Source of the DNA: Kingdonia uniflora
Taxonomy: Eukaryota; Streptophyta; Magnoliopsida; Ranunculales; Circaeasteraceae
Assembly (NCBI GenBank): GCA_014058105.1
Contig: JACGCM010000933.1
Span: forward strand, 930,001 to 994,000
Direction: 5' to 3'
Length of the DNA: 64,000 bases
Position numbers and translations under genes: made by a program. Positions 1 to 10,979 of this stretch are shown here, piece after piece (the stretch's first letter is position 1; each line of letters opens with the position of its first letter). A model generated the notes under the pieces. It saw nothing but the letters and a program-made list of their open reading frames with translations, made no database searches and was not told the origin of the DNA.

Positions 1-329
1 AGGAAGAAAAAAGAAGAAAATTATAGGGGACTGGACGGGATAGCCTAAACATACAAGTACTTTACCTGACCTACTTACAAAGTGGTTAATTATCCTAGTC
101 TAAAGCAAGTCAAACTTTAAATTTTCCTGGATTATGTTCAAGCACTACAAATGTCAATAGCAGTGTAACTCTACAGCAAATGTTAACTGCGATTTATTTG
201 ATGATAAAATGCAGAACTACGCAAATGAAAATCACAGTAACTTCGCAGCACTCATAATTTTCAAGACCAGATACAATGTCTTATGAGATCAATAACCAAA
301 AAAAAAGTACTACAAGAAAAATAAATTAC

Positions 330-1117
330 CCGAAGAGTTCTGTCTTAGTCCATCATCTTCTTCATCTTTCTTCGTTACACGACCTTTACTTTTTCTATCT
401 CTTGAACCACCCATAAAAGTAAATCTCCTTTCTTTATCTAGTCGACTCAAAATACCCTCAATTCCTCCCTCCTTCTTTTCCTCCTCCTGCTCCTGCTCTT
501 CCTCACTTTCCATTACACTAAACAAAGCAAACCAAGATGATTAAATCATAAAAAAGAAAAAGAAAAAAACAAACACACATACGAAATTACAATAAGTCGC
601 ATTCGCATACTGACCTGCCCGAAGACGAAGGCGGATAATCCAAACCCCCCAAACTCCCAATTTCGCCATTATCACCATCCAAGCTCTGTTGCAAGATCCT
701 ATTATCATCATCATTCAACAAAGACCCGTTAACTTGCATACCCCAATTTAAAACCCCATTTTCTTCACCTCTCTCACTCTCTTCCACACTATAATCCCAA
801 CCAAAACAAAACCAATCCCCCTTCTCCAAAATAGCCTCCACCAAATCAACCCTCCCAGCCTCAACCAAATCTTTCTTCGTCGGAAAAGAATCCGGGTTCT
901 TCGAATTCTCCATGAATTCCAATAACTCCCCTTCCAAATCTGCATCCCTCTTTCTCCCCTTCTTCGCCAATGTCGACAATCTCAACGAAGAAGATGATTC
1001 CCCATTAACAACGCCTAGTTTAAAAGAAACCCAGTTTCGTTGTCGACGGGGGTGAAAGCGGAGGAGGTTTCTGGGTAATGGGGATGTGAAGGTTAAGTGA
1101 TTCGAAGTGGTCACCAT
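330..1117 (-). CDS. PTST-like plastid starch protein, first two exons (partial)
   Basis: Two exons can be placed on the minus strand: 1117-615 and 517-330. They are joined across a 97-bp intron with GT at 614-613 and AG at 519-518, and the reading frame continues across the junction. A second donor (GT at 329-328) ends exon 2, so the rest of the gene lies left of the window. The first 45 or so residues are rich in Ser, Thr, Arg and Asn with few acids, as in a chloroplast transit peptide. Next come KKGRKRDADLEGE, LLEFMENSKNP and FPTKKDLVEAGRVDLVEAI, an N-terminal block I associate with PROTEIN TARGETING TO STARCH homologs (PTST2/PTST3), which help starch granule initiation in plastids. Exon 2 has an acidic Glu/Gln run and GIEGILSRLDKERRFTF, also typical. 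The expected C-terminal CBM48 domain is outside the window. No stops interrupt the frame, so the gene may be functional. Confidence 0.6.
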
Positions 1118-1939
1118 CTCTTCCGCATTTCTTCAAACAGTTGGAGCTCAAAAAGAGGGATTTTTTTAATGAGCGGAAAGAGTGGAGGTTAAGAGAAGGA
1201 AGGCACAAAAACTAGTGTAAATGCCAAACTTGAGGAAATGGGAAAACTAGGAATGTATTTGGGCGGGGAATATAGTGGCGTTATAAGGAACCCCAACTGT
1301 CACTCACCCTTGTTTGTCTTGTATCATTCAGGGGTTTTAGGACTTTTGTTATTAGAGCATCCACAACAATAACAATAGGGTAGGCCGATCCCAAATCGGG
1401 GCGGAACCCTCAATCGACTACGACTCCAAATTGACGATGTGGTATAAAATCACTAAAGTAGAGGTCGACAAGGTTTGTGAGGTGGGTATTCAATTCACCG
1501 GACCCTAGTTTTACTAGGAGCATTTCTAGGCAGTGATCTTGAGATTCAGAGCACCACTATCCCAAATGGAAGAGCTCAAACTCAGTGGTGGGACTTACGA
1601 AACCAACCTTTTGAAATCACTCGAAAATGGCGAGAAGTGCATAACTGTTGGGCAGGGCTTTTAATTTTAGATGAGGCCCATACCATTTATGTGTGCCACT
1701 ATAATTAATACTTATAAGACAAGCTATGCTCTCTCTCCGAGAGATGAAAGCTTGGAACTCATGCTATCTTGCACTAAAACCTTATGTTGCTAGAGGGGTT
1801 CACGTGTTGACGTTAAGGTTTAAATTTGAAGTTTGAAAACTAGGTCCAGACACTACTGCTAGAGATGGTCTGAGTTTTAACGCTTACAATGGTAAAATGG
1901 TATGAAAATGGAAAAAAGTTTACTCATGGCAAAGGATGG
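1118..1939. other. Intergenic region upstream of the PTST-like gene
   Basis: This holds the probable promoter and 5' UTR of the minus-strand gene. I see no credible coding frame. Around 1354 there is a GAGCATCCACAACAATAACA stretch of the kind often found at ends of short plant transposons, but I could not find a matching inverted end, so no element is called. Confidence 0.4.
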
Positions 1940-2360
1940 TGTAAGGCCTAATTTCATAGCTCGAATGGCTCTTACACCAAATATACACATGATACAATTA
2001 GTATAAAAATGACACAAATAATTTAGCGTGGAAACTTTTGAATATGTAAAAACCACAACATTGGTTTAAATATTTAGTAACTATGACTTTATTGTTTGAG
2101 ATTGATATTTTAATTACAAGTTATGATCTCTTAGCTAGAAAAACTTGGTTGGTTTTTTTCTTCTTTTATGCTCTATTCCTTTTATAGACCTTATTTTCTT
2201 TTCGTTTACATGTATCAGCACGTTCTCCTAAATTGGGAGAAGAGTGGAGGTTATCTCTGTAACTGCCAGTTTATGGGAGACAGGTGTCATTGACTTGTTC
2301 TATTTTACTTGGAGTGCTCGAGCCACGTTTTTCGGCAGTTCATAGTCCAGGTGTCATTTT
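1940..2360 (-). mobile_element. LTR-like sequence at the 3' side of T1
   Basis: Read on the plus strand it opens TGTAAGGCCTAATTTC and soon has GGCTCTTACACC. The same layout opens the LTR of T5 at 50134 (TGTAAGGGCCTATCTTC, then GGCTCTTACACC). On the minus strand a TATA-like GGTCTATAAAAGG lies at about 2178-2190, and a GTGGAAA...AAAACCAC block common to the LTRs of this window follows the opening. The far boundary is uncertain; 2360 is approximate. It does not match the LTR at the other end of T1 (8779), so T1 may be a chimera or this may belong to another element. Confidence 0.5.
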
Positions 2361-2365
2361 TTTTT

Positions 2366-2634
2366 AGATCGGCTCTCTAAAGAAAATAAAGGAAAATTTT
2401 GCTGGTCAGTTTGAGATCATGAAGGAGATGAAAGAATTCTACAAAGGTCTGGCCTCTGCTGATGGGGTGACCTTTATTGATTCTGATGCTGAAGAGAAGG
2501 AGGTTCCCGATGTTCATGATCTCACTCCTGCGCTGCACGAGGGTATAGTTCAAGATGAAGTTCATAATGACTTGACACCTGGCCTTTCAGTGAAGATCAC
2601 CCTTGCAACCCCTCCCACCGAAAAGGAGATATGA
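2366..2634 (+). pseudogene. C-terminal remnant of an antisense ORF (T1)
   Basis: An open plus-strand frame of about 89 codons ends at TGA 2632-2634. It is charged and acidic, with repeated Glu-Lys and Asp-Leu-Thr-Pro motifs, and ends TPPTEKEI. It sits exactly where the antisense ORF of T4 ends relative to its pol genes, and the T4 antisense ORF ends in a similar way (DTPSAEKNPL). I therefore read it as the last piece of the T1 antisense gene. The upstream part is missing because the LTR-like sequence abuts it at about 2360. Confidence 0.45.
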
Positions 2635-3239
2635 GAATCGTAGTACTTTATTTTTGTGATTTTGTAAGTTTTTTTAAAAGGATTTTTGCGTACAAGTGGT
2701 CGATGGGACCTGATAACTCTTACTATTGTTTTGCGAATTAAGTTGGTGAATAGTTTAAAATACACAAGATAGAGTATGTTGAACTTTTGATAAGTGCTAT
2801 ATTCGAGTTGAATTATCGAATGAAGCATAACATAGTATTTGTTAGATGCTACAGAAAACTCCCCTTTAAGGGATATCTTGAATGTAGAGATAAGATGGCC
2901 ATGAGATGGCTTTGTCGAATATAGAATGAGTGCCAGATACATCTCCTTGATGGGGTAACTGGTTTGATTGATAAAAGAAAACATGTCATGCATTATCGAA
3001 TGTAGTAATGAAGTACAGATGGAGTTTTCTTAAATAGGAGATCTGTTTGTCAAAGAGTTAAAATTGAGGTGAACAACTACTTGTTTAAGTATTGTCAAAA
3101 GAAAGAACGTACAACAGATGATTAATTTATTGATGGTAAAGATAATTTCTTTATTGAATAAAAAGTAAATATATTACAACATCTATTTGTAGAACACCTT
3201 TTGATGGGCTACATTCCATGAGAACTCGATTTGTAATTC
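2635..3239. other. T1 spacer between integrase and antisense ORF
   Basis: No gene is visible. Position and AT-rich content match the 3' untranslated spacers of T2, T4 and T6, which hold tandem repeats. A weak repetition about 180 bp apart (ATTATCGAATG at about 2811 and 2991) hints at a decayed array. Confidence 0.4.
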
Positions 3240-4440
3240 GTTTTCAGTCATCAACTAGTAAGTACCACTCTCAGTCTTGTCACTTATAATGTAAGGTCCT
3301 TCCCAATTTTCTGATAACTTGCCATAGTTCTTTGGCCGAGTACTGTCTTCAATTCGTCGAAGTACAAGATCGCGGATGTCGATTGTGTGTTTCCTCAACC
3401 TCTTATTGTATGCTTTTTTTAGAGTGTCATGGTATCGCCCCAAGTTTGCAATGGCCTGATCTCAAGTTTTTTTTCGATCCAATTAAGATTACAGAGAAGT
3501 CCAAGTTCATTCCATTCACTTGTAATTTGTCTTCTTACGGCTGGGAGGTCGAGGTCTGAAGGGATTACGGCTTCAGTACTGAAGGCCATAATAAATGGTG
3601 TGCAACCTATGGATATGTGAGATGTTGTCCTATATGCCCATAAAATACTAAGTAGTTCTTCGACCTATTTGCCCTTCTTTTCATTGAGGCATTTGCGCAA
3701 GCCTGACTTGATGTTCTTATTGGTAACCTCAGTTTTGCCATTTCCCTGTGGATAGTAAGGTGTCGAAGTAGTTAACTAGATCTTATATTTATGGAAGAAT
3801 GTGAAGACTTTGCTACTGATGAATTGTTTGCCATTATCTGATCTTATCATTTGTGGACATCAAAATCTAGTGATGATGTGTTCTCATAGAAATTTGATTA
3901 CTTCATTTTCATTAGTATGACAAAGTGGTACAGCTTCGACCTATTTCGTAAAATAGTTTGTAACTACAATGACAAATATTATATTTTCTGATGCAGGGTG
4001 GAATGAACCAATGATGTCGATGGCCCATCGTTTAAATGGCCAGAGGATATTACTGACATGCAAGTCGAGGGATGAACTTTTGATGTATTATACATGGATT
4101 TGGCATTTATAGCATTTTCGAACGAAGTCTTTGTAGTCTTATCTGATCTTCGGCCAGTACAAATCTTGTATGAATATTTTTTGCGCTAGTGATCATCCTG
4201 AGATATACATTTGATCAGTAGGTCTCCATTGGTAATTCGGTATAGTACTCCTCCTTGGACTTTGAATCTTGGACATTTGGCTAACAGAGATCGAGCTGCT
4301 TCCTTATTCTCGGGGAGGGTATTAGAATTGAAATATGTAAGAAATGGCTTTCTACAATCTTCGGGATTGTCAATGTTAATAATTTGGATTTGCATGGCAT
4401 AGCTTGCTTCGAGGCTGAAATGTTTGATAACTTCGATGTA
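3240..4440 (-). pseudogene. T1 integrase remnant
   Basis: The strongest part is the C-terminal segment 3255-3443, with GRYHDTLKKAYNKR and LSENWEGPYIISDKTE, which aligns with the post-core segment of the T4 and T2 integrases. The N-terminal part (about 4186-4440) contains GGVLYRITNGDLLIKCIS, matching the region ahead of the zinc-binding domain in T2. The catalytic core between 3500 and 4150 is riddled with stops and frameshifts. In active elements this enzyme inserts the cDNA into chromosomes; this copy cannot do so. Confidence 0.65.
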
Positions 4441-5400
4441 TAGTGTTCTTTTCTCACTTTCTTTCAGTATTGCAGCCATGTATGCTAAAGCATCGACATG
4501 GCGGTTTTTTGCTCTTGGCAAATAAGTAATTGTGGCTCTTATGATTTTTTTTCATCCTTTCTTCGATTAGCGCAGCGTAGTCGACCCTTTTGTCCGATAT
4601 TTTGAATATTTTGTTATAATGATTGGTTACGAGTAATGAGTTCACATAGAAAACTATTTCTTCTGCTCCAAGTGCCATTGCGAGGTCTAAGCCATACAAG
4701 ATTGCTTCATACTCTGTTTCATTGTTTGTTGCATAGAATTTGAGTTTGATAGCTTTTTCAATTATGTTATTGGATAGTGTAACGAGAACGATACCAATTC
4801 CTGATCCTCTTGGTCTAACAAATCCATTGTTAAAGGGTCTAAATCCTGTACTTTTGGACCATGCATCCGGTTCTATAATTGAGTCAACGCCTAGGACCTC
4901 TTCAAGTTTATCTTATTCAGGGTCTTCGACGGGAAAATCTGCCAAGAAGTCTATTACTGCTTATCCTTTGATTGATTTTTGTGGCTTAAAGGAAATGTTA
5001 TATTCTCCTAAAAAAATATACCATTGTTGAACCCTTCTAGACATCTCTTTCTTAGAAAGCACTAGTTTAAGGGGGAATTTGGTACTTATTTTGATGGGGT
5101 GTGCTTGGAAATAATGTCTAAGTTTTTGGGAACTATAAACCAGGACGAACAGCTGTTTCTTAGTTATAGTATATCTTTTTTCAGCACGCATGAGAATTTT
5201 GCTGATGAAGTAGTTCGGTTTATCTACTCCTTCATCTTCTCGAATAAGGAAAGAACTGATTGAGTCTTCTATTGTCGATAAATATATTGTTAATACTTCA
5301 CCATCAACATGAGTACTCATTATGGGAGGACACCTCAAATATCTTTTGAGATCTTGGAGAGCCAATTCACATTCTAGGGTCCAAATAATCTCCTTGGGTT
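4441..5400 (-). pseudogene. T1 tandem RNase H domains (Ty3-type and plant-type)
   Basis: Residues encoded at 4961-5365 form the Ty3-type RNase H: an ISSFLIRE strand, then KPNYFISKILMRAEKRY and VLVYSSQKLRHYFQAHPI. Downstream (about 4890-4454) is a second RNase H fold with SGIGIVLVT, KFYATNNETEYEAI and HVDALAY, the extra domain that Tat elements acquired. In its DxS motif the usual acid is replaced (YVNS), so catalysis would be lost. The two domains are in different frames. Confidence 0.65.
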
Positions 5401-6330
5401 ATTTCTTTGTCATTGGGGTTGGGTTCCCACGAATGAGGTAAAAAAGTTTGTATCGATCAGATGACTTTGAGGTAAATCTATAGAGAGCTATAACCTTTTC
5501 AGCAAGTTATTGGATATCTTTTTTGGTTCATGGTGATGGCATGGCCATGAGTGCTTTGATTTGCTATGGATTGATTTCTATTCCTCTCTTGCTTACCAAA
5601 TGCCCCAAAAACTTACCAGATGCAACTTCAAATTAGCATTTTTCTGTGTTTAGTTTTATGCGGTACGTACGAAGGATGTCGAAGATTGTTTGTAGATTGC
5701 TGCAGTGATCCTCTTGCATCATGCTTTACAGATAATGTCATCGATGTATTTTTTCAGAATATTGCCTAAATGATCTTTAAACATTCTTGTGACGAGCCGC
5801 TGATATGTGGCTCTTGCATTTTTTTTATCCAAAGGGCATGACTGTGTAACTATAAAGTCCCATTTCTGTTACGAATGTAGTCTTCTTTTGATCTTCTTCT
5901 GCAAGAGGAACTTGATTATACCCCGAAGCTACGTCCATCATTGATAGGAGTTCATGGCCTACTACAAAGTTGAGGAGGTGAGGAATTAAAGGAAGGGGAA
6001 AGTTATCCTTTGGTGCAAACTTATTTGGCTCGGTGAAGTCCACGCAGACCCTGATCTTTCCATTCCTTTTTGGGATAACTACTATGTTTGAGACCCATTA
6101 GGATACTTAGCTTCTTGAATGAATCCAACATGAAGCAACTTATCGATTTCCTCGTTAACTACCTTTCAAAGCTTGGGGGCTAGGTTACGGTGCTTTTGTA
6201 CTACAAGTTTGCTGTCTAGTACGAGGTTTAATTTATGGCATGCAATAAAATGGTCAATTCCTGGCATCTTTTGAAAAAAACATGCAAAGATATCGATGTT
6301 TATCTTCAAAAGCTGCAGTAGGGTTTCTCT
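5400..6330 (-). pseudogene. T1 reverse transcriptase remnant
   Basis: The best segment (5825-6043) reads VDFTEPNKFAPKDNFPLP, LLSMMDVASGYNQVPL and YTVMPFG, the palm-domain motifs of Ty3/gypsy RT. Upstream sequence carries FIQEAKYPN, matching the same spot in T4. The YxDD motif region (about 5710-5760) is broken by frameshifts and a stop directly after MPFG. Confidence 0.7.
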
Positions 6331-6732
6331 TTTCTCTGATGATAATTTGGAGCCAATAAAAGTATTTTTCCCTGGTCCATCGAGCTCTATGGATTTGACT
6401 GTTTCAGTATCGTGTTACTCGAACATTGGAGGTGGCTTTTGCTGTAATTGCTATGCCTTTAGAAGCTTTGATGCATGAGAATTTGTGGTGGTATTTTTGC
6501 ACATTTGTGCTATAGCTTCACTCCCTTTAATTTTATAGACTCCATAATCTGTTAGAAAATGTAATGCTAGATGATATATCAAAAGGACTACCTTGATAGA
6601 GTGAAGTCAGCTTCTTCCTAAGATTCCTAAGTATTTTGATTATGCATCAATGATAATGAATTTAACGAAGGTTGTTTATGGCCTGCTTGAACAGGCAATG
6701 TGATCTCTCCTAAAGCTGATTCTTTTGAACTA

Positions 6733-7281
6733 TTAAATCCTATGATGGTTGTACGTGGTTGAAGCTTTGACTGAATCTTTGAGGCCTAGAACATCAACCG
6801 CTCTCTTGAATAGCATGTCAGCTGCGCTTCCAGTGTCGACAAGGAGTGTGTGTAAGTAGTCCTGCCCTACCTTGAACATTATCACCAATGGGTCGTCATG
6901 GGGGTATTTGAGATGGCTAGTATCGCAGTCTTCAAAGGAAATGTGATATGGGAGTTTGGCCTTGTTGAAGCTGGGTTGAAGTTTGATAGACTTCTCGGAT
7001 AAAGTCATCTTGCAGCATGATGTGATTCTGCCATCCTTCTTTCGCTTCTTTCTCTTCTCAATTTTAATTATATATAGATGGCGAGCTTGGCCTTGTCCTT
7101 GTTCTTCATCCTTCCTCTTTGTCTCTGCATCAAGAAACTTTTGGACATCGATAACGTACTCGTGGAGCCTTCCTGCCAAGATAATTTGGTGAAAAATTTG
7201 TATAAGAGAGTAACAGTTGTCAGTCTAATAGCTATGAACATTATGATACTGGCACAAAGGTTTATTTGGGATATCTAGAAT
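6733..7281 (-). pseudogene. T1 aspartic protease with preceding zinc-knuckle linker
   Basis: The 148-codon open frame (6733-7179) contains LLVDTGSAADMLF, an intact retropepsin active site, preceded by KLPYHISFEDCDTSHLKYP, the usual lead-in of Tat proteases. Upstream lies a Cys/His knuckle-like PLCQYHNVHSY and RLHEYVIDVQKFLDAE, the hinge between gag and protease. It is the only protease in the window with an intact Asp-Thr-Gly; those of T4 and T5 are mutated. It processes the Gag-Pol polyprotein in active elements. Confidence 0.7.
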
Positions 7282-8617
7282 TTATTGTGCTTCTCGAAAG
7301 AGTTCATCCCTCCTTAATATTGGTAGGATGGCTGATAGGGTGGTTGTCATAGTAGGCAGAACATGGATTGGTCTATCTTTTTTCTCAACTTTTCTTATGA
7401 CATTGTCATTAAACCATCTGCGTTGTTTGACAACAACATTACTTGTCGGCTTTGAGTGTGGTGGTGAAAGTACATCGTTGGAATGAATGACAGAAGAGTT
7501 TTTCATCTTATTCTTCTTGGATCATTTAAGTTCGATGTAGTTATTAACCACATCGATAATCTATGTGATTGTTTGTGTTTGTGAAGTATAAGCTCTTCTC
7601 GAACTTTAGAATCGATGTGGAGTGCAGAGGTGAATACAGGTACGACAATCTTAGGATATAAATTCCCAATTTTCCTTGTTTCTTGCAAAAAATATTTGTA
7701 AAAATTTACTAAGGTTTCCTTTACACCTTATTCGAAAAAGAATAAAGAATCAACTATTATCTCACACTCTTTAAAATGTGCGTAGTTTGATTCGAACAGT
7801 TGCTGTAACTGGGCGAAGTTGGTTATCAATCTTTCAGGAATGGTGTGAAACCATCTGAGAGGCTCTTCTTTGAGGCTCATGCTAAACAAATGGCATAACA
7901 TGTGGTCAAGCTTGGAGTACAGTCTGACTACTACTTTGAAGTGACGGATGTGTGTGAAAGGGTTGGTGTGGTCTGCATATTGATAAAATTTTGGCATATA
8001 AAAATTCTCAAGAATTGGCATGACTTCGAGGTGAGCGGAAATATGATTTGCTTCGATCCTATCCAGAGTAGATCTTTGACTAGGATTGTCAGAATGTATG
8101 GCCTGAATCTAATTGTTCAAGTCATCCAAGGTAATAAATTGAGGGAGAAGGTTTGCTGCTGTAACAACTTAAGGGTCAAAATCCCCTTGTCCTTCTAGGC
8201 CCAACCGTTCTCTGACTGGTCACCTCATAGGAGGTGGTGGGTTCTAATGGCAAGTGTGTCGGCTTCCCTGGGTGGTCGATGCTTACGATGAGAGTTTAAA
8301 ATATTGTGATACTCTGTCTGGGTTCCTTGATTGAGATTTAGAGGTTCGGTTTCGTTCCTCCCTTGGTATATTCTCCCTTTGAAAAGCTCGAGATCGTTGT
8401 TCACTTCAGGCTGGGAAGGGTGATCCTTGTCGAGTAGTGAATCGATCTTGTTATCTTCACAGACTTTCCATTTCTTTTTGATGAGTTTGACTTTGCTGTT
8501 CCAAGGCATTCCTTCTCTCATCTCTTTCGATTTGGAGGGTTTGAGCATAAATTTTTTGATCTTCGAGCCTCTAGACTCTGTCAGACTCCATCTGCTTCTG
8601 AAACTCGACAACAACAT
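7282..8617 (-). pseudogene. T1 gag remnant
   Basis: Three open stretches in different frames make up gag: a charged N-terminal part (8225-8617) with Lys-rich and Pro-rich segments, the capsid-like core (7728-8021) with HLFSMSLKEEPLRWFHTI and ITNFAQLQQLFESNYAHF, and a C-terminal part (7503-7688) with KVREELILHKHKQSH. The core matches T4 gag (SLQEEPLRWYHSLPEE) and the retrotransposon gag family. It lies directly downstream of the PBS. Stops and frameshifts make it non-functional. Confidence 0.7.
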
Positions 8618-8760
8618 TGTGTAAACTGATCATTCCTGGTAAGAAGGTTATTGGAATGTTCTCATTGTTTCTTTTGGTACTGGAGGCACTCCTGAGGTTC
8701 ATGTTGGTCATAGCAATGCCTGTTTAGGATGAGATTTTGGCAAATAAAAAGTAGGTTTCC

Positions 8761-8778
8761 CACAGATAGTGCCAATTG
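8761..8778 (-). other. T1 primer binding site
   Basis: On the minus strand the LTR ends TTACA and is followed by ATTGGCACTATCTGTGGG. T4 has TTTGGCGCCATCTGTGGG at the same place, and T5 TTTGGCACAGTTTGTGC. The TTGGC start is typical of plant Tat and Athila primer sites. The matching tRNA was not determined. Confidence 0.7.
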
Positions 8779-9282
8779 TAATAGCATGTTTTTTGGTTGG
8801 TAAACTTCTCTAATAATTTTTGTAAAAGAAAATACTACTTAAACGCAAATAAAGATTGCATCGCAGTAGATTTTACGTGAAAATTTAGTGAAACCTTAGA
8901 AAAACCACGACCTCGAGGAGGATTTGTTGATCTGAATCTACTATATGTTAAAACTATTACAATTGCAGAAAGAATGAGTGGAGTATGGTAATCAATTTTA
9001 GATGGATATTATAGAAAGAGCCTATTGACATATGATTTGCCTATATTTATAGATGGATAGATGCAGTTACAAATATTTTTCATATCTTTATGGGTAGTGG
9101 GCTAACTTCGCAGATCATGTGCAACGGCTCTATTTGACCAAGTGTAGTGGCTACTTGTGGAGGGTCGAGATCTGTAGTTATGGTCTTGACACCTTCTCGA
9201 ATGATAAGATACCTTCAACCTGACTCTATTAGCTTGTCCTTATTAAATCTGGTGAATATGCAACTACACTGAGGAAGTAACA
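8779..9282 (-). mobile_element. T1 5' LTR
   Basis: About 504 bp. Its minus-strand 3' end (TTACA) abuts the PBS exactly. A TATA-like CTATAAATATAGG on the minus strand lies near 9045-9060. The outer end is placed at TGTTACTTCC (minus, 9282), giving TG...CA termini; this end is less certain. Sequence beyond it continues as an intron and exon of the T2 antisense gene. Confidence 0.6.
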
Positions 9283-9389
9283 GCTCATTTTGGTGTGTCT
9301 ATAATATATACAACTGACTGTAAAAGAGGTAAGTGCCGTATGTAAACTATTGCATGAACTGTTAATATGAGAAACATATTTTTGATAGT

Positions 9390-10560
9390 ATTATATAGGC
9401 CGAGCTTGAAGCTGCCTAATCGTGTGAGGAGGATGCTATCAAATATAATCACGAGTTTAAGCTTGAATTTGATAGAATCTACCAAGAACTTGAAGAGACT
9501 GCAGATCATTATGTAAAATTAGAGCTTAAGTTGACTAAGTCAGAATCGACGGTTAGCGAGCTGAGTAAGAAGATCGAGAATAAGGAAGCTGAATTGGGTA
9601 GTATTTAGGGTGAACTGGTGAGCGCTCAAAGTAAGGTGGAGAAGTTGAAGAACACGGTAAATAGGTTGGAAGGAGATGTAAAGAAAATGAAGGGGAAGAA
9701 TGGAGATGCAGATCATGCTCAATATCGTATCAAAACCTTAAAGGTGAAAACAAAAGAGTTAAAGGGGAATCTTAATAATGTTAGGGAGAAATTGAAGAAG
9801 AAAGAGGTTTAATTGGTTAACGTCCAAGTTGAATTGGTTTGTGCTCAGGTTCAAATCAAATCATTGGAAGCGGATTTGGTATATGTTCGAGCTGCTATAA
9901 GGAAAGCAAATGAGCGAGCTAGAGAGAATGGGGATACGTTAAATATTGCTCAAATTAAGGAAAAAGATTTGGAGGAAACTTTATGGAAAAAGGATAAAAC
10001 GTTGAAGAATGCTTATTTTATAGAAAATAAGGTAAATGAGGTTTTACAAAAAAAGAGGCGGAGTTGCTGGCGTTGCGAAGTGAACTACAGGAGTTAAACA
10101 AGCATAATGAGAAACTTTAGGTCGAACGGAGTAAATCTTTGGAATTTTTGATGGTATTAAACGGTCTTGTAGCAGATTAGGAGGGACGCTTGGAGGGAGC
10201 TAAGACTCGCTATGCAAAGTTGAATAAACAAATTTAAATTATACGTAAGAATTTTATTGACCTGGTCTTACTGAATTGAGACAGACTTTCCATGGATGAG
10301 GTGCATTCGAGGGAGATAATGACAGTAATTGCCTATTTTATGGAGGAAGTAAGGAGGCTCGAGGTGGAAAGAGACGTGTTGCATGACTGTCTAGTTTTGA
10401 AGGGTTACATCAGTAAGGTTGACATAGATTGAAGTAACTGTTTAAATCTTATGAAAATCTGCATTGGTCATATTATGAAGGAACAAGTAGAGTTAGGCAG
10501 AGAGGTGGTTGTTGCTAGAGCACAATAGTTTATGTCTTCTAAAGCTCCGAATTTTGGTGG
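9390..10560 (+). pseudogene. T2 antisense-gene coiled-coil exon
   Basis: After a TATATAG acceptor at about 9390 the frame starts AELEAA and includes NHEFKLEFDRIYQELEE, then long Lys/Glu/Leu heptad-like segments (9618-9812 and 9813-10097). The motif DADHAQYRIKTL equals QADKAQYRIQAL in T4 and QAEMAQYRIQTL in T3. It is the same antisense coiled-coil exon, interrupted by stops (for example near 9606 and 9810). Everything upstream of this exon has been removed by the T1 insertion. Confidence 0.65.
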
Positions 10561-10629
10561 ATGTTCATCTGATTTATTCTAAAAAGGGTTGCATAAAGAA
10601 GCTGTAGACTGTTTTTGTTTTTGTATTGT

Positions 10630-10850
10630 AGATGTTAGATAGATGAAAACTAGTTTTACCTTTACTTTATCATTTAAATTTCAGAGATAGTAGATGTGCA
10701 TTGATTGAAAGCGAGTATTACCTTTGCTTTAATCTTTTGAGATTTAGTTGATAGTATATATGTATTAATTGAAAACTAGTATTACCTTTACTTAAATCTT
10801 TTGAGATTTAGTAGATAAATATATGTATGATTGTAGAGAGTAATGTGAGA
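10630..10850. repeat. T2 3'-region tandem repeat, about 63-bp unit
   Basis: Units start at about 10645, 10707 and 10771 with GAAAACTAGTTTTACCTTTA, GAAAGCGAGTATTACC and GAAAACTAGTATTACC, followed by AATCTTTTGAGATTTAG. About three copies, between the integrase end and the antisense coiled coil, the same place as the arrays in T4 and T6 but with unrelated sequence. Confidence 0.7.
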
Positions 10851-10979
10851 GGAAAAACTTGACAGTTTTCATTGATGAGAATAAAATATACATACTGTTG
10901 GAGATTGTAATCTCACTTTCGGAATGTAAAGAATAATAGTAGATGTATCTTGTGCTTACAAAATTAGGGATTTAACAAT

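Larger units (their letters stand above)
1940..9282 (-). mobile_element. T1: degenerate Tat-lineage Ty3/gypsy retrotransposon
   Basis: On the minus strand, from high to low coordinates, it reads 5' LTR (9282-8779), PBS, gag, protease, RT, RNase H, second RNase H, integrase, spacer, then an opposite-strand ORF remnant. Two RNase H domains plus an antisense ORF after integrase mark the Tat lineage of plant Ty3/gypsy elements. Every pol domain has frameshifts or stops. The 5' LTR appears to have landed inside the antisense gene of T2, so T1 would be younger than T2. The left end (1940-2634) may be a foreign LTR fused to T1. Confidence 0.75.

Noticed and set aside
1354..1700. Possible small DNA transposon near the PTST-like gene
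   Set aside because: A GAGCATCCACAAC-type start is visible but no matching inverted end or target duplication was found.
2562..2993. 143-codon minus-strand frame in the T1 spacer
   Set aside because: Low-complexity composition and position in the expected non-coding spacer; no counterpart in T2, T4 or T6.
8427..8624. Plus-strand frame within T1 gag
   Set aside because: Complement of the charged gag N-terminus; no independent support.
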